Shown: positions 11,793 through 23,127 of the stretch, one piece after another
How the letters are laid out: each line of letters opens with the position of its first letter
How positions within the stretch are numbered: the stretch's first letter is position 1
Source: Porphyra umbilicalis
Taxonomy: Eukaryota > Rhodophyta > Bangiophyceae > Bangiales > Bangiaceae
Assembly (NCBI GenBank): GCA_002049455.2
Contig: KV919119.1
Coordinates: forward strand, 1-64,000
Length of the DNA: 64,000 bases
Reading direction: 5' to 3'
The notes under the pieces: model-generated
What the model saw: the letters and a program-made list of their open reading frames with translations, nothing else
Database searches by the model: none
What the model was told of the DNA's origin: nothing
Program-made: the position numbers and the translations under genes

Positions 11793-11840
11793 GCGGCAGT
11801 TCGTCCACGCCCAGTGCACTGGGCGTGGACGAACTGCCGC
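11793..11840. repeat. Perfect 48-bp palindrome
   Basis: GCGGCAGTTCGTCCACGCCC, AGTG and then the exact reverse complement to 11840, with no loop. It sits exactly where the top strand switches from G-rich (before) to C-rich (after). Each strand can encode the same peptide, SSSTPSALGVDELP, in one frame. A cruciform is possible. Its role is unknown. Confidence 0.95.
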
Positions 11841-13560
11841 CCCCGCCCTCGTCTAGTGACATGACACCGCGGCTCGCCCGCCCGCCTGCCCGCCCGCCCG
11901 CCCGCGCGGGGCCCGCGGTCGACCCAACGACCGGGCCCCATCGGCCGCCTCCCCGCGGGCAACCCCCCGCCCCCCCCCCCTTCCCCCGTCTCCCACCCCC
12001 CCACCCCGCCGCGCCACGCTGTGGCCGCAGCCGGCAGCCGCGCGTGCCGCGACGACCGCACGCGCGACGCGCCTGCCGCGCGCGACCGCCGCCGCCACGC
12101 ACCCGCGCACCGTGGTCACCCCCCGCCCGCAGGGCCGCGCGCGGCACGCGACGGCGGCGCCACCCCCACGCCGCCGACGGCGGCGCGGGCGACGGCGGCG
12201 GCGGCGGCGCGCCGGCAGCCGCCAAACGCGCGCCCATACCGTACCCGTGGCGGCGGCTGGGGGCGTCACGGCCGGCGGGTGCGCGTCGCCCGCCGCTGCC
12301 GACGCCGGCGGCGTCGCCAGTGGCGGCGGGGCGGGGACCAAACCCCCGACGCACGCACCCGCCCGTGGGGGGGCCGACACACCCGTCGGCCGGTGCCCCA
12401 CCCCGCGGCAAGCCGCACGTCAGCGCCGCCGACACGCCGCGACGCGTCGTCGTGCGCCCGCCGACGGGGCGGGACGACCGCGCGCGGTGGCAGCGTCGGC
12501 GGCGTCGGCGGCGGCAGCGGCGGCACGGTACAGGCCCCACCCGCCACGCGCCGCGTCCCCGGCTGGTGGCGGCGGCGACGAGGCGGTCGGCCACCCCTTC
12601 ACCCCCCGCCATCCCCCACGCCGCCGCCGCCGCACCGTCGCCACCCGCGGCAGGCGCGTCCGCCGCCGCGGCACGGCTCTGCGGCGACGCGACGGCGGCG
12701 GGGGTCGGCGGCGACGGCGGCGACGAGCCGGCGCGAAGCGGGCGCCGTGGCCCGCGCCCCCCAACGGCGGCGGCGACTCGACGGCGTCGCGCGTTGGCGG
12801 CAGGGGCCGACGACCGACCCTGCGTCCGCGGTCCCGCCGTGCGGCCACCGTCGCCTCGCCGCGCCGGGCGGCGTTCGCGTCGGCCGCAGGGGTGCCGGGC
12901 CACGACGATAGCGGCGGCGGCGGCGGCGACGACGGCAGCGTCCGCCACCCGCCGGGCAGCTGCCGGCCGTCGGCCGACCCTGCGAGGTGCGATCCGGCCG
13001 CGGCAGCCGCCGCAGACGGCCATGCGTGCCGCACCGTGGCCCCACACCTGAGGCTGCCGCGCGCACGCGCGCGCGCCGGCGCCCCGCCGTTGCGGGCAGC
13101 CGCACCGCTGCCGGCACGCGCGCCGGCGCTCCGCCGTTGCGGGCAGCCGCACCGCTGCCGGCACGCGCGCGGGCAGCGGGCGGCTGCGCACCCCCCACTT
13201 TCCCCCCCCACCGTGCTCGCACCGCGCCGTGTGCCGCCGGTCGGCCGCCGCCGACCGCTGCCGCCGCCCGCCGCCGCCGCCCGCCGGTGGTCGGCGGGTC
13301 AGTGGCGACGCCTCGGCGCCGCCGCCGCCCGCGGCGACGAGCGTTTGTTTGCCTGTGGCCGACCAGGCTCTTTTGTTTGGCGTCTTGTTGCGCCACGGCC
13401 TATCGTGACGACCCCCCCCCCCCCCCCCCCCCGACGCCACCCCATCAGCTGCGCATGGCACGGCCGTCTCTGCTCGACCGCCGTCACCGATCGACATGCA
13501 CAAAAAAAAACACCAAAAAAGGGCCCCACCTCACGCCCCAAGGCGGGGCGCCGCCGTAGC
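11841..13560. other. C-rich low-complexity block with tandem repeats and a 21-base C run
   Basis: The sequence is extremely C+G-rich with many open frames but no convincing protein. A tandem duplication of about 49 bp lies near 13080-13180 (core CGCCGTTGCGGGCAGCCGCA). A run of 21 C lies at 13412-13432. These features make local assembly errors likely. It may include 3' parts of the minus-strand Gly/Arg-rich gene. Confidence 0.5.
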
Positions 13561-13573
13561 CTGCATCGCGCCG

Positions 13574-13928
13574 TCACGGCGCCCCCCCCCCGTCCGCCGC
13601 CCAGTCGCCGTCGAGCACAATCTCTTCCGGGTTGGTGCCGCCGTCGCCGCCGCCGCCGCCGCCACCGACACCCGCCACTGCCGGCGGCGGCACCGTGTCG
13701 CCCGGCGCCCCGACCGGCGGGGCGGTCGCCCCCGGCGGCGGCGGCGGCGGGCGGGGGAACTCCACCCCGGTCGGCGGCGGGGCGGGTGGCCCGCCGGCGG
13801 AAAGCAGCAGCGGTGGGGTGCCACCGGGGGGGCCACCAGAGGGTGGGGGGGGGCGGCGCCGCCGGGGGCGGGGGGGGGGGGGCGCCCCCCGCCCCCGCCG
13901 CGCCCCCGCCCCCGCCCGCCCGCGCAAA

Positions 13929-13961
<33 letters not shown>

Positions 13962-14278
13962 GACGAGCGGGGTCATGCCAGCCCCGCCGGGTGGGGGGAG
14001 GGGGGGTGGGGGGACAAGAATGCGGGGGGGGGGGCACCGGCCGCCCCCCGCGCGGGGCCGGCCCGCGTCGTGGGTGGGCGTCGCCGCCGCGCCCGCCGCC
14101 GCCGCCCCGGTGGGCAAGCATCCCCCCACGAGCGCCCACGGGGGCGCCCCCACCGCCGCCGCCGCCGCCGCCGCCACCAACCGGCCGCGGCGGCTGCCGC
14201 TCGAGCGCCGCCCACGGGTTGGGGTCGACCATACTCGGCTTGAAGAGGCGCGCGCCGTCCAAGACGGGCGGCCCCCGG

Positions 14279-14334
<56 letters not shown>

Positions 14335-14622
14335 CCGACCGCCACCGCCGCGGCCACCACGGCCACCTCGGCCGCCGCCGTAGACGCCGCCGCCGTAGAC
14401 GCTGCCGCCGTAGACGCCGCCGCCGCCGCCGCCGCGGCCACCGCGGCCACCGCGGCCACCACGGCGGCCGCCGCCGCCGCGGCCGCCGCCACCGCCGCCG
14501 CCCCTACCGCGGGCGGGGGAGCCGCCACGCCATGGCGGCCCACCACCAGCAGCGTCAAATCGAAAGGGGAACCCGCCGCCGCCCCCGCCCCCGCCGTTCA
14601 TCCGCGGCGCGGGGCGGGGCAC
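13574..14622 (-). CDS. Gly/Arg-rich (RGG-type) protein, 3' structure uncertain
   Basis: From the Met at 14622 (or at 14601) the minus strand reads a glycine-rich segment with many RGG/RGGRGG and VYGG units, like RNA-binding GAR domains. A non-repetitive core LDGARLFKPSMVDPNPWAAL follows, then more poly-Gly. Further down the frame becomes an Arg/Pro run, while another frame (13927-13574) reads a Pro/Gly-rich stretch ending NPEEIVLDGDW before a stop. That acidic tail resembles C-termini of nuclear proteins. Introns or single-base errors in G/C runs could connect the parts, and I cannot place them. A (GCC)n run near 14284-14335 lies inside. The gene is divergent from IleRS with a 390-bp shared upstream region. 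A role in RNA binding is an inference from composition. Confidence 0.4.
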
Positions 14623-14766
14623 CGCGGCGGCACGGCTTGCGCGGCGACCGCGCCGGCGGGGCGCGCGCGCGCGGCACTGGGCGACGCGCGGCCGGTCGGC
14701 GGCTCGCGGTGGTCGTCGTCGAGCACCGGCTGCTTGTTGGTCCGCTCTCGATGTTCAGGGGCGCAA

Positions 14767-14777
14767 CCAATCACGTG
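14767..14777. promoter_or_regulatory. CCAAT box adjoining CACGTG in a divergent promoter region
   Basis: CCAAT (14767-14771) overlaps CACGTG (14772-14777) by adjacency, 236 bases before the IleRS start codon and 145 bases before the minus-strand Gly/Arg-rich gene. This gap between two divergent genes is a likely bidirectional promoter. Factor binding is not shown by sequence alone. Confidence 0.45.
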
Positions 14778-15012
14778 CGTGCGAGCGGCACGGTGTTTCG
14801 CCATCCGCGCGTGTGCAAGGAAGGAGATTGGCCCCCCCCTGCGGATCACCGGCCGCAACGCCGACGCCGCGCTCTGTTGCGGTCCCGTCCGCGACCGCGC
14901 GACGACCTCCCATCCGCGGCGGCTGCGGCGCTCGCCCTCTGGGCCGTTTCCCCCCTCCCCTCCCCCCGCCCCGCCGCCTGCCTTGTCCTTCCCGCGGCCT
15001 GATCCCCCCTCC

Positions 15013-15241
15013 ATGGCCCCCTTTTCGCTCCCCCCCGGCGCCCCCATGATGGCGTTTGGCGCCCCCGCCGCCGTCGGCGTGTCCGCCTTCCTCCGCGGTG
15101 GCGCGGCCGTGGGCCGCCCCGGCGCCCTCGCGGCCGTGTCTTCCCCACTGCGCGCCGCGGGGCGGTGGGCGGCCGCTCCGCGGCCGTCTGTCTTCTCTTC
15201 GGGCGCCGCCCGGTGGACCGCCAAGGCGTCAGAGGCGGCCA

Positions 15242-15281
<40 letters not shown>

Positions 15282-18200
15282 GCAGGCGCAAAAAGCACCC
15301 AAGGGCACCAAACCCAAGCCCGCCAAAAAAGCGCCGCCGCCGCCGACGCCCAAGGCCAAAAAAGCGCGGGCGCCCAAAGTCGAATCCATTTACAAGGCGA
15401 CCGTCAACCTGCCCGTGACCGGCTTTGAGCAGCGCGCCAACGCGGTGCGGCGGGAGCCCGAACTCCAAGCCCTCTGGTCCGCCGCCCGCGTGTATGAGCG
15501 CCTGTCGTCGGACGGGCCTGGGGCGCCGTACGTCCTCCACGACGGGCCGCCCTACGCCAATGGGGCGCTCCACATGGGCCACGCGCTCAACAAGGTGCTC
15601 AAAGACTTCCTCAACCGCTATCAGCTGCTCCGCGGCCGCCGCGCGCGGCTCGTCCCCGGCTGGGACTGCCACGGCCTGCCGATTGAGTTGAAGGTCGTCC
15701 AGTCGCTGTCGTCCAAGGAGCGGCGGGAGGCGACACCGCTCGGCCTCCGCCGCAAAGCCGCCGCCTTTGCGCGCGAGACGGTCGACGCGCAGCGGGCGGC
15801 GTTTCAACGGTTTGGCGTGTGGGCCGACTGGGACACCCCGTACCTGACGCTCACCCCCGCGTACGAGGCGGCGCAGGTGGGGGTGTTTGGCGACATGTTC
15901 CTCGCGGGCCACATTTATCGCGGCCGCAAGCCCGTACACTGGAGCCCCTCCTCGCGGACGGCATTGGCCGAGGCGGAGCTCGAGTACCCGGAAGGTCACG
16001 TCTCTCGCTCTTGCTACGTTGGCTTTCCGGCGGTGGCGGCCTCCCTCCCACCGCCCGTGGTGGCTGCGCTCGGCGGCGACGCGGCGGCGGTGCCGCCAGT
16101 GCGGCTCAGCATTTGGACAACGACGCCGTGGACGATGCCGGCCAACCGGGCCATTGGCGTCAATGTGCGGCTGCGGTACTCGGCCGTGTCTGGGCTCGTC
16201 GCGACCGACCCAACCGCCCTGCTGCTCGTCGCCGAGGACCTCGTCGGCGGGGTCGCGGCCAAGCTCGGCATTGACCCGGCGGCAACGGCGGTGGTGGCCA
16301 CCTGGACCGGCGCTGACCTCGTCGGCATCCGCTACACCCACCCGCTCGACGCGGGCCTCGGCGAGCAGTGCCGCATCGTTGACGGCGGTGACTACATCAC
16401 GACCGACTCGGGGACGGGGCTCGTACACACCGCCCCCGGGCACGGGCTGGAGGACTACGCGGTCGGCCTGCGGGAGGGCCTCGACTTGTCCTCCCCCGTC
16501 GACGACGCTGGGCGCTTCACGGACGAGGCGGCGGGCGGGCGCTTCACGGGCATGCCGGTGCTCGGGGAGGGCAACCAGGCGGTCCTCGACGCGCTCGCCG
16601 AGGCCGGCGCGCTGCTGGCCGAAGAGGCCTACCCCCACAAGTACCCCTACGACTGGCGGTCCAAAAAGCCGACCATCTTCCGCGCGACCGACCAGTGGTT
16701 TGCGTCGATCGACGGCTTTCGTGGGGCGGTCCTCGACGCTGTCGACACCGTGTCGTGGCTGCCCGCAGCCGGCGAAAAGCGCATCCGCTCCATGGTCGAA
16801 GGCCGCTCCGACTGGTGCATCTCCCGGCAGCGCGCGTGGGGCGTGCCGATTCCAGTCTTTTACAAGGTCGACGAGGCGGCCGGCACCCGCGAGGCGGTCC
16901 TTGACGCGGACATCCTCCGCCACGTGCAGGGCCTCATTGGCGCCCACGGGTCGGATGTGTGGTGGGAGCGCGAGGCGGACGAGCTGCTGCCCCCCGCCCA
17001 CCGGGGAGCGGGCCTCGTCAAGGGCACCGACACGATGGACGTGTGGTTTGACTCGGGCTCCTCGTGGGCGTCGGTGACGGGGGGGACGGACGCGGCGGTC
17101 GGGGGCCTCGGCACCTTCCCCGCCGACGTGTACCTGGAGGGGTCGGACCAACACCGCGGGTGGTTCCAATCGTCCCTCCTGACCGCCGTCGCCGCGCGCG
17201 GCGCGGCGCCGTACAAGACCGTCTTGACGCACGGCTTTGTGCTTGACGCCGCGGGCATCAAAATGTCCAAGAGCATTGGCAACGTCGTCGACCCGATGCG
17301 CATCGTCAATGGGGGCAACAACCTCAAGACGCAGCCGGCGTACGGGGCGGACGTCCTCCGCCTGTGGGTGTCGTCGGTCGACTACTCGTCCGACGTGCTC
17401 ATTGGCGACGGCATCCTGTCGCAGGTGGCCGACGTGTACCGCAAACTCCGCAACACCCTCCGCTACATGGTCGGCAACGTGGCCGACTTTGATCCGGCGG
17501 CTGACGCGGTGCCCGTCGACGAGCTGCCCGGCTTGGACCGGTTCATGCTCCACCGCTTGGCCGAGCTGCTCACCGAATCGACGGCGGCGTACGACGGCTA
17601 CGCGTTTTCCCGCGTGTACACGGCCGCCCAGCGGTTTGCCGTCACCGAGTTGTCCAACTTTTACTTGGATATCGCCAAGGACCGCCTGTACGTGGCGGCG
17701 CCGACCTCCCCGCGGCGGCGGTCGTGCCAAACGGTCCTCGCCGCCCTCCTCGACGTGTACACGCGCATCCTCGCGCCCATCCTCCCCCACACCGCCGAGG
17801 ACTTGTGGCAAAACTTGCCCTACACCCCCGCCGCCGCGCCGCCGCTGACGCCCGACGCGGCGGCGGCGGGCCTCCCCCGGTCGTCGGTGTTTGAGGCGGG
17901 CTGGCCGACCGCCGAGGCGGCCTGGTCCGCCCTCCCCCCGCCGAGGTGGCGACGTGGGAGCTCGTGCGCGCCGTGCGGGACGATGTGAACAAGGTGCTCG
18001 AGGCGGCGCGGGTCGCCAAGACGCTCGGCGCGTCCCTCGAGGCGCGCGTCGTCGTCGTGGCGACCACCCCCGAGGACGCGGCGGCGCTCGCGGCGCTCGT
18101 CCCCGACGGGGGGGCGGCCAATGGCGTCGACGAGCTCCGCGTCGCCCTCATCGTGTCGGACGTGGCGCTGGCCGCCGACGCTGCCGCGCTCGCGTCGTGC

Positions 18201-18449
18201 GCGCACACCAACGTTGGGGGGGAGGGGGGGGGGGCGCCGGCCGCCGGGGACCGCCGCGTCCTCGTCGGCGTCGACAAGGCGGCGGGGCCAAAGTGCGACC
18301 GCTGCTGGCACTATGCGACGAGCGTCGGCGGGTCGGCGGCGCACCCGCTGCTGTGCTGCCGGTGCGTCGAGGCGGTTACGTCCATGGGGATGGACGAGGC
18401 ACCGGCGGCGCCGCCGTCGGCGGCGGCCGCCGCCGCCGCCGCGGCCTAG
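15013..18449 (+). CDS. ileS: Isoleucyl-tRNA synthetase, bacterial type, probably organellar
   Basis: Charges tRNA-Ile with isoleucine using ATP. The start at 15013 gives an extension of about 115 residues rich in Ala, Arg, Ser and Gly and poor in acids, as in plastid or mitochondrial transit peptides, then a Lys/Pro linker. The core begins near VESIYKATVNLP. The HIGH-type motif is HMGH at about residue 187 (PYANGALHMGHALNKVLKDF) and the KMSKS loop is at about residue 750 (IKMSKSIGNVVDP). The editing domain and the WxxSRQRAWGVPIP block lie between. A C-terminal zinc motif, KCDRCW...CCRC (about 18291-18366), is the bacterial type. The frame shifts by one base near 17930-17945 in a C run, and conserved sequence resumes at EVATWELVRAVRDDVNKVLE. 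This is most likely an assembly slip or, less likely, a tiny intron. No other intron is seen. Confidence 0.93.
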
Positions 18450-19052
18450 TGGTTTTGGGGTGGGGGGATTAGGGGGGGCGCGGAAGGGGCGCGTGTGGCA
18501 GGGGGGGGAATCCGAGGCAAAAAAACCGCCAGCGCCCCGTCTTTTGTTTCATTGTCACGTGTGCCCCGCCGCCCCTTGCGCCGACGTGCGCCGCCGGCCG
18601 CCCACAGCGTGGCCCGCGTGCCGAAACGGCGGCGGCACCGGCGCCGCCCCCGGCAGCCCGCCACCGAGCAAGCCGCGCACGCGCGGCCGTGGCGCCGCCC
18701 CGGTGCCGCGGCGCGGCAAGCCGCGCACGCGCGGCCGTGGCGCCGCCCCGGTGCCGCGGCGCGGGGCGGACGCGCCGTGTGGCGGCGACGCTGCCGGCAG
18801 ACGCGTCTGCCACGGCCGCCACGGCACGACGCCGCAGACAAGGCGCGGGCGGCGGCGACGGCCGCCGCCGGCCCGCCCCGAGCCGCCGGCCAGACCCGGT
18901 TGCGCCAATGGCGCCGCCCGCACAGAGGCACCCGGCCCGACCGCGAGCGCGACGCGCACGCGCCGAGAGCCCACGGCCGCAGCCGCACGTACGGGCCACC
19001 CTCGTTGCACACGCCCCTGCCCCCGCCGCCCGGGCAGCCGCGAAGGCGCACT
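18450..19052. other. Intergenic gap between convergent IleRS and TRM7 genes
   Basis: GC-rich sequence with no conserved frame. It should hold both 3' UTRs. A two-copy 48-bp tandem repeat lies inside. Confidence 0.5.
18669..18764. repeat. 48-bp tandem duplication
   Basis: A 48-bp unit beginning CAAGCCGCGCACGCGCGGCC occurs twice in direct succession without change (18669-18716 and 18717-18764). It lies between two convergent genes. Perfect identity suggests a recent duplication. Confidence 0.9.
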
Positions 19053-20011
19053 TCAGCCGGCACACAAGCCCCCACCCCCCCCCCCACCCCCCCCCCCCTC
19101 ACCCCCCCACCCCCCATCCAAATCCCCCCACCCCACAAACGGGTCGACGACCGCATTGACCGGCGACGGCACCCCCCCTCCCCCTTCCCCCCCCCCCGGC
19201 GTGGCGGCGAGCGGCCGCCGCACCCACCCCCCCGGCGGCCGGTAGCCGCGGCCAACGACAAACGCTTCCGCCGACGTGGCGCGGCTGCTGCGGGGCTTGG
19301 CCACGCCGACGGCGTCGAAAAAGGCGCCGAGCTGCGCGGTGAGGGCCTCCATGGCGCCCCCGACGGCAAACACCTTGGCGACAAAGGCGCCGCCGGGCGC
19401 AAGCACCGCCGTCGCCACGTTGAGGGCGGACAACACGAGCGCCGACTGCACGTAGGCGTCGGCGGGGTGCACGCCCGTCACGTCGGGCGCGCCGTCCGAG
19501 ACGACCAAGTCGGCGGTCGCCGCCGCGTCGCCGTCCGGCGCGGCGGTGCCGCCGTCACGGTCGCCGCCGTCGCCGCCGTCGCCGCCGACGCTGCCGCCGC
19601 CGCCGCTGTCGCCGCCGACGCTGCCGCCGCCGCCGCTGCCGAGGGCGGCGCGGATGGCCGCGAGGCACGCGGGGGTGGTGATGTCGCCGCGCAGGAGGGT
19701 GACGCCTCCAATCGGCGCAATCTCCTGCAAGTCCACCGCCACGATGCGGAAGGGGGGCGGGGGGCGCCCGCGCCCGCGGCAGCCGTGTCTGCGGCGGCGG
19801 CGGCGGCGGCGTTGCCGCCGAGCCGGTCCGCAATGACTTGGCTCCACGAGCCCGGCGCCGCGCACAAGTCGACGACGCGCGTGACGGCGGGCCCGAGCAG
19901 CCCGTACGCCTCGTCGAGCTGCAGCAGCTTGTACGCGGACCGCGCGCGGTAGCCGTCGGATTTGGCTTGGCGGTAAAAGATGTCACGTTTGGCTTTGCTG
20001 CGGGGTGGCAT
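19053..20011 (-). CDS. TRM7: tRNA (ribose-2'-O) methyltransferase, TRM7/FTSJ1 family
   Basis: The family methylates 2'-OH groups in the tRNA anticodon loop (positions 32 and 34) using S-adenosylmethionine, in the cytoplasm, with partner proteins. The start [17 protein letters not shown] matches the family N-terminus. Lys28 lies in ARSAYKLLQ, the SAM loop is [12 protein letters not shown] (residues 48-59), [15 protein letters not shown] follows, the acidic motif is [12 protein letters not shown], the second catalytic Lys is in FVAKVF, and PRSSR...EAFVV supplies the Glu. The C-terminal PPGGW and DPFVGWGDL are also family-like. A Gly/Ser/Asp-rich insert interrupts the domain. The frame slips once in a C run near 19755-19775, and conserved sequence continues on both sides. 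A single-base assembly error is the simplest reading. No intron is apparent. It converges on IleRS. Confidence 0.92.
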
Positions 20012-20174
20012 GGTGAGTGACGGCAGGGGGGAGGGGGGGAGAGAGGAGGTGGGGGGGGGGCACCCGCGGCGGGCGTGGCGGCGACGGCCGTGGGCGACAC
20101 GCCGGGGCGGTTTGACGAGGCAAGGGAGTCCACGCTACCAAAACTCGAAAAGCACCAAATCAGGACGTGATCTG

Positions 20175-20179
20175 ATTGG
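20175..20179. promoter_or_regulatory. Inverted CCAAT box (ATTGG) between divergent genes
   Basis: The 517-bp gap between TRM7 (minus, start 20011) and the next gene (plus, start 20529) contains a less GC-rich core at about 20130-20340 with ATTGG at 20175-20179. It is the probable shared promoter region. No TATA box is obvious. Confidence 0.35.
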
Positions 20180-20528
20180 TACACGTCTGATGGCTGTCGT
20201 GTTCTTTGACCAACTCTTCTGTTTTCGGCCTTGTTCCGGTTCATATGTGCCAAAAATCAGAAAGCCACACTCACCCATAAAACGACCCACCTGGCGGTGT
20301 CCAAGGCCTCGTGTTTTTCAATAGCCCATCCAACAACAGCTTAACGCGCGTGCACTTTCCCGTCGTGTTGCAACGACAACGTTGGCGGCACCACGACGGT
20401 TGGCTCGGCGCCGACGCCCCCTCGACGGCCGCCGGCAGCGGCGCTCCCCCGCCGCATCGTGTCCCCATTGCCGCCGTCTGTGCTCCTCCCGCGGTACAGC
20501 AGGCTGCGTCTGCCCACACCCCGGGGCC

Positions 20529-21466
20529 ATGGCACCCGCCACCGCCTTGCGGCTGTTGCGCCTCCCTCGCCAGCCCGCCGCCGCCGGCGTCCGACGGCGG
20601 TGGGCGGCCGCGGCCACGGCGGCGCCGCCGCCGCCGCCGGCGGGCGCCCCCCCCCCCCCAGTCCCCCCCCCCAGCGTCCCCCCCCCCCCCACCGACGACA
20701 AGTGGGACCTGCTCATGGTCGCCGCCACGGGCGCGGCGCACCCCGCCGCGGCGGGCGCGCTGCCCGCGTGGCGCCGCCTCCGCGCGGCGGTGGCGGGGCA
20801 CCAGGCGACGCTCGCCGCCGCGGGCGTCGGCCTCGAGGTTGACGAGCGGGAGCGCATCCGCGTGAATGCGCGGCGCGTCGGGCTGGAGGTACGGGCCGCG
20901 TCGGTGGGGCGGGGGGGGGGGGGGGGGGGGGTGACGGGGGGGACACGTACCGTGGGAGCGGGGTGGGGGCTGGTGGCGTCGGTGGGGCGTGAGCGCGGCG
21001 CATCCCCTGGATGGGGCGCCACAGGCGGCGGTGGCATGCGTCGGTGCGACGGCGGCGCGCGCCGGTGCTCTTGGGACGCTCGTCTGGCCCGTGTCGCCGT
21101 GCTGGGCGCGCCGGCGTCGTGGTTCGGACGCTCGGGATGGCCCTGCTTTGCCGTTTGGATGGCGGTGCTAACACGCGCTTTGCGAGAGCCCTGCGTGCAC
21201 TTTTCGCCCCCCGGTGGTGTGCTTGGTCTGTGCGCGTGCGCCCAGGCGCCCGCCTTTGCAGACGAGGACGTGGCCAAAGCGGCGGGCGCCGCCCCCGCCC
21301 CCGCCCGCCCCGCGCCGCCGTCGGCCGCCGCCGCCGCCGTCGCCGCCGAGGCGCGGCTGTCAGAGATGCTCGGCGCCGTCTTCCCAGGCGCGCCACCGAC
21401 GGGCGATGCGCCGCCGGGGGGGGGGGGGGGGGGGCGCCGCCCGCCGCGTCGCCGCCGCCCGTGTGA
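20529..21466 (+). CDS. Unknown protein with organelle-type presequence, two exons
   Basis: I do not recognise the family. The Met at 20529 starts an Ala/Arg-rich, acid-poor N-terminus (MAPATALRLLRLPRQPAAAG) of the kind used for mitochondrial or plastid import, then a Pro-rich linker. A conserved-looking helical region follows (DDKWDLLMVAATGAA...LPAWRRLRAAVAGHQATLAAAG, then VDERERIRVNARRVGLE). A GT donor at 20889 and a CAG acceptor at 21243-21245 bound a phase-0 intron of 357 bp. A run of 21 G lies 22 bases inside the donor. Exon 2 reads APAFADEDVAKAAGAA...ARLSEMLGAVFPG. Beyond a 19-base G run (21416-21434) the frame is uncertain, and one frame ends at 21466 with PPAASPPPV. The gene model is inference from splice signals and composition. 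Confidence 0.5.
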
Positions 21467-21602
21467 GCGCCGCGGGCCACCGCACGGCCGCCGGCCGGCT
21501 GTATACACCCACATAAATGCTGAGAGCGGCGGGTCTTGCTTTGCATGGTGGCGGGCGTCTAGCTGCGCCGCGCCTCGCCCCCCCCCCGACCGCCCGCGGC
21601 CC

Positions 21603-23096
21603 CTAGCGGGCCGAGCTCCGACGCTGACGCGACACGCGTGTCCGGGCGCGGCGGTCAGGCCCCCCCCCATTCCAAAACACCGACCCGCCCAGCTGCGACA
21701 GCATCTCACCAAAGGCGCCGTCTTGGACGCCCTCCCCCAGCGGCGTCGACGGGTCGGGGGGTCCCGCCAGGTACGCGGCGGGGTCCCCCAACGCGCCCCC
21801 CCCCCGGGCGCGCCGCCGCCGCCGCCGCCGGGCAGGCCGTCGTCGCCCCCCCCCGCCCCCCCTCGTCGGCGCCATCCCCCCACAGCGGCGCGCCATGCGC
21901 CGGCGGTGGCGGCGGCGGTGGCGGCGGTGGCGGCGGCGGCGGCGGCGGTGGGGGTGGCGGCGGCGGCGGCGGCGCGGCGGGGAGCGACCCGTCGCCGAGC
22001 ATCGGCCCCGCCGGCGGCTGTGGGCGGCTCGCCGGTCGCCGCTGCGCCGCCAGCTGCGCGGCCGCTGCGGCAACGGCCGTCGGCGAGCGGCGCTGCGGGG
22101 GCGCACTTGCCGCTCCGCCGCCACCGTCGCTGCCGGCGGCGGCGCCAGAGGCGGCGGTCCCGCCCTTGGCGCCCCCGCCGCCGCTTTTCCGCCCGCCCCC
22201 GCCGACGCCCCGCCCGCCGGCAGCCGCCGCCGACCCGTCGACGACCGGCCCAATGACCGGCACGGGGGCGCCGGCGCGGCCAGTGGCGACCGCCGCTTCG
22301 GCAGCGGCCACCTCACGCGCGACCGCCGCCGCCGCCGCCGCGGCAGCGGCGGCCGAGGTCGCCGGGTGGCCGCCGCTCCCCCGCCGCCCGCTGCCGCCGG
22401 GCGGGCCGGGCGCCGCCCTCTTACCGGGTGGCCCGCCGCCCCGGCCGCCGCCGCCGCCCCGGCTGCCGCCGCCGCCCCGGCTGCCGCCGCCGCCGCCGCC
22501 GCCGCCGCCGGGTCCGCCCGCCGACGCCGCACCGCGGCCGGCCGTGGTGGCAGAGAGGCCCGACCGCGCGCCGCCGCCGCCACCGCCGCTGTCGGCGCAC
22601 CCCCGCCCCCCACCCCCCAGCCCTGCGACGATGGTGCGTCTCCCGGGCGGGCGACCACCAGCGCCGAGGGCGCCCCCGTCGGCGGCGCTCCGCCCCGACG
22701 CACCCCAGACGGTGCCTGGTCCCTGGCCTTTTCCGCTTCCTTTTCAATCGCAAGCTGCCGCGCCTCGTAGGCGCGGGCGTTGAGCGCCGCCGCCGCCTCC
22801 GGCGCGCTCGGCAGATGCAGCAGCTGCTCCCCCGGGTAAATGCGGAAGCGATTGTCGTGCACGTACACGAGGCCGTGTTGGGTCATTTCCACGGGCAAGG
22901 CGCCATCTGGGAGCACCACCCCCGCCCGCTCCACGTACGCGTCGGCGACGGCGGCAGCCATTTTCGGGTCGGGGTTGGCAAAGGGTACCAACGTGGCCGA
23001 CTGCACCGCTGACGGCGACGGCGACGGCGCGCCGTACGGCACCGTCGCCGTGCCGCTGGCGAGGGCGACCCCGCCACTGCCGCCGCCACCGCCACT

Positions 23097-23127
<31 letters not shown>

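Noticed and set aside
11320-13503. 727-codon minus-strand frame
   Set aside because: Only Gly/Ala/Pro/Arg runs, no domain. Part of the peptide comes from the palindrome and appears on both strands.
12112-15012. Open frame continuous with and upstream of IleRS, adding about 970 residues
   Set aside because: It is low-complexity Arg/Pro/Ala translation of stop-poor C-rich DNA. A divergent promoter with CCAAT and a good start codon at 15013 lies downstream of it.
15229-17811. 860-codon minus-strand frame opposite IleRS
   Set aside because: Mirror of a GC-rich gene; the plus strand carries the conserved motifs.
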